A stretch of 5,368 nt of DNA from an uncultured bacterium (GTDB lineage: Bacteria > Cyanobacteriota > Vampirovibrionia > Gastranaerophilales > Gastranaerophilaceae), in assembly GCA_945910925.1 (NCBI GenBank), contig CAMDZX010000120.1, positions 1-5,368 of the forward strand. The letters run 5' to 3'. Shown piece by piece: positions 5,204-5,368 of the stretch. A model generated the notes under the pieces. It was given only the letters and a program-made list of their open reading frames with translations. It did not search any database and had not been told where the DNA came from. The position numbers were made by a program, and so were the translations under genes. Each line of letters starts with the position of its first letter. Position 1 is the first letter of the stretch.

Positions 5204-5326
5204 TACAGTCACTTAGTGAAACAGTGACAAGACGGGTATTGTCTGAGGGTTCGTAAGATATAATCTTACGCTATAATATACACTACGCCCGAGTTTACCC
5301 GTCCAAGGTTGAGCTTAGTGACTGTA
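5204..5326. other. 123-nt nested inverted-repeat structure
   Basis: Three perfect stems nest inside one another: TACAGTCACT (5204-5213) with AGTGACTGTA (5317-5326); GACGGGTA (5231-5238) with TACCCGTC (5296-5303); and CGTAAGAT (5252-5259) with ATCTTACG (5263-5270) around ATA. All 26 paired positions are Watson-Crick. The outer left arm has rival partners nearby, AGTGA (5215-5219) and AGTGAC (5223-5228), so alternative folds exist. No open frame explains it. It could be a small structured RNA, a long bipartite palindrome of the REP/MITE type, or a bidirectional termination zone. No target-site duplication or known RNA family signature is apparent. Confidence 0.55.
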
Positions 5327-5327
5327 T

Positions 5328-5368
5328 TTAGTCGGCGGGTTTCTTTTTCTTGGCTTGCGTTCTTTTTC
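5328..5368 (-). CDS. Possible 3' end of a minus-strand gene (partial)
   Basis: Read from the window's right end, one minus-strand frame gives KRTQAKKKKPAD and then TAA (5328-5330), a plausible Lys-rich protein tail ending just before the outer stem of the nested structure. The other two minus frames are also open: one gives EKERKPRKRNPPTKYSH and stops at 5315-5317, and the third runs further left. With 41 bases and three open frames, neither the existence nor the frame of a gene is certain, and no product can be named. Confidence 0.25.
   Translation of the reverse strand, partial: KRTQAKKKKPAD

Noticed and set aside
5204..5326. 6S RNA, SRP RNA, RNase P RNA or tmRNA
   Set aside because: Size and nesting vaguely recall 6S RNA, but no conserved core of any of these RNAs is visible.

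Overview
The window looks like one end of an AT-rich (about one-third GC) bacterial metagenome contig. The first 33 bases are not genomic: they match the Illumina TruSeq read-2/index adapter, so biology starts at base 34. The best guess for the host is a non-photosynthetic relative of Cyanobacteria (Vampirovibrionia/Melainabacteria, for example Gastranaerophilales). The ClpC N-terminus reads like cyanobacterial and plastid ClpC, while the DNA is AT-rich with short intergenic gaps and dispersed short palindromes. This is inferred from remembered family sequences, not from a search.

Layout: (i) 34-318, leader of clpC with stacked promoter candidates and a 14-bp palindrome at the expected start of transcription; (ii) 319-2805 (+), full-length clpC, ended by a strong intrinsic terminator at 2824-2855; (iii) 2856-3124, non-coding, with a double inverted-repeat block built from a GTGACTAAGT-like unit and a cluster of C-runs followed by G-runs; (iv) 3125-3304 (+), a 59-residue glycine-zipper protein with a good ribosome binding site; (v) 3305-3538, non-coding, with a terminator-like hairpin, a structured block and another ACTTAGTCAC copy; (vi) 3539-4420 (-), rfbA; (vii) 4421-4513, a compact divergent promoter; (viii) 4514-5062 (+), a GtrA-family membrane protein; (ix) 5063-5368, non-coding, with an AU-rich hairpin plus T-run, a 123-nt nested inverted-repeat structure, and perhaps the last codons of a minus-strand gene.

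How the parts relate: clpC is a protein quality-control gene and appears to be transcribed alone, not in a ctsR-mcsA-mcsB operon. The divergent pair rfbA/gtrA points to surface glycan assembly: RfbA makes dTDP-glucose, and GtrA-family proteins are commonly linked to moving lipid-linked sugars across the membrane. No rfbB, rfbC, rfbD or glycosyltransferase is visible here. I see no clear defence system, CRISPR array, tRNA, rRNA or complete mobile element. The least explained material is the set of GTGACTAAGT-type repeats, the nested structure near the right end, and the small glycine-zipper protein.
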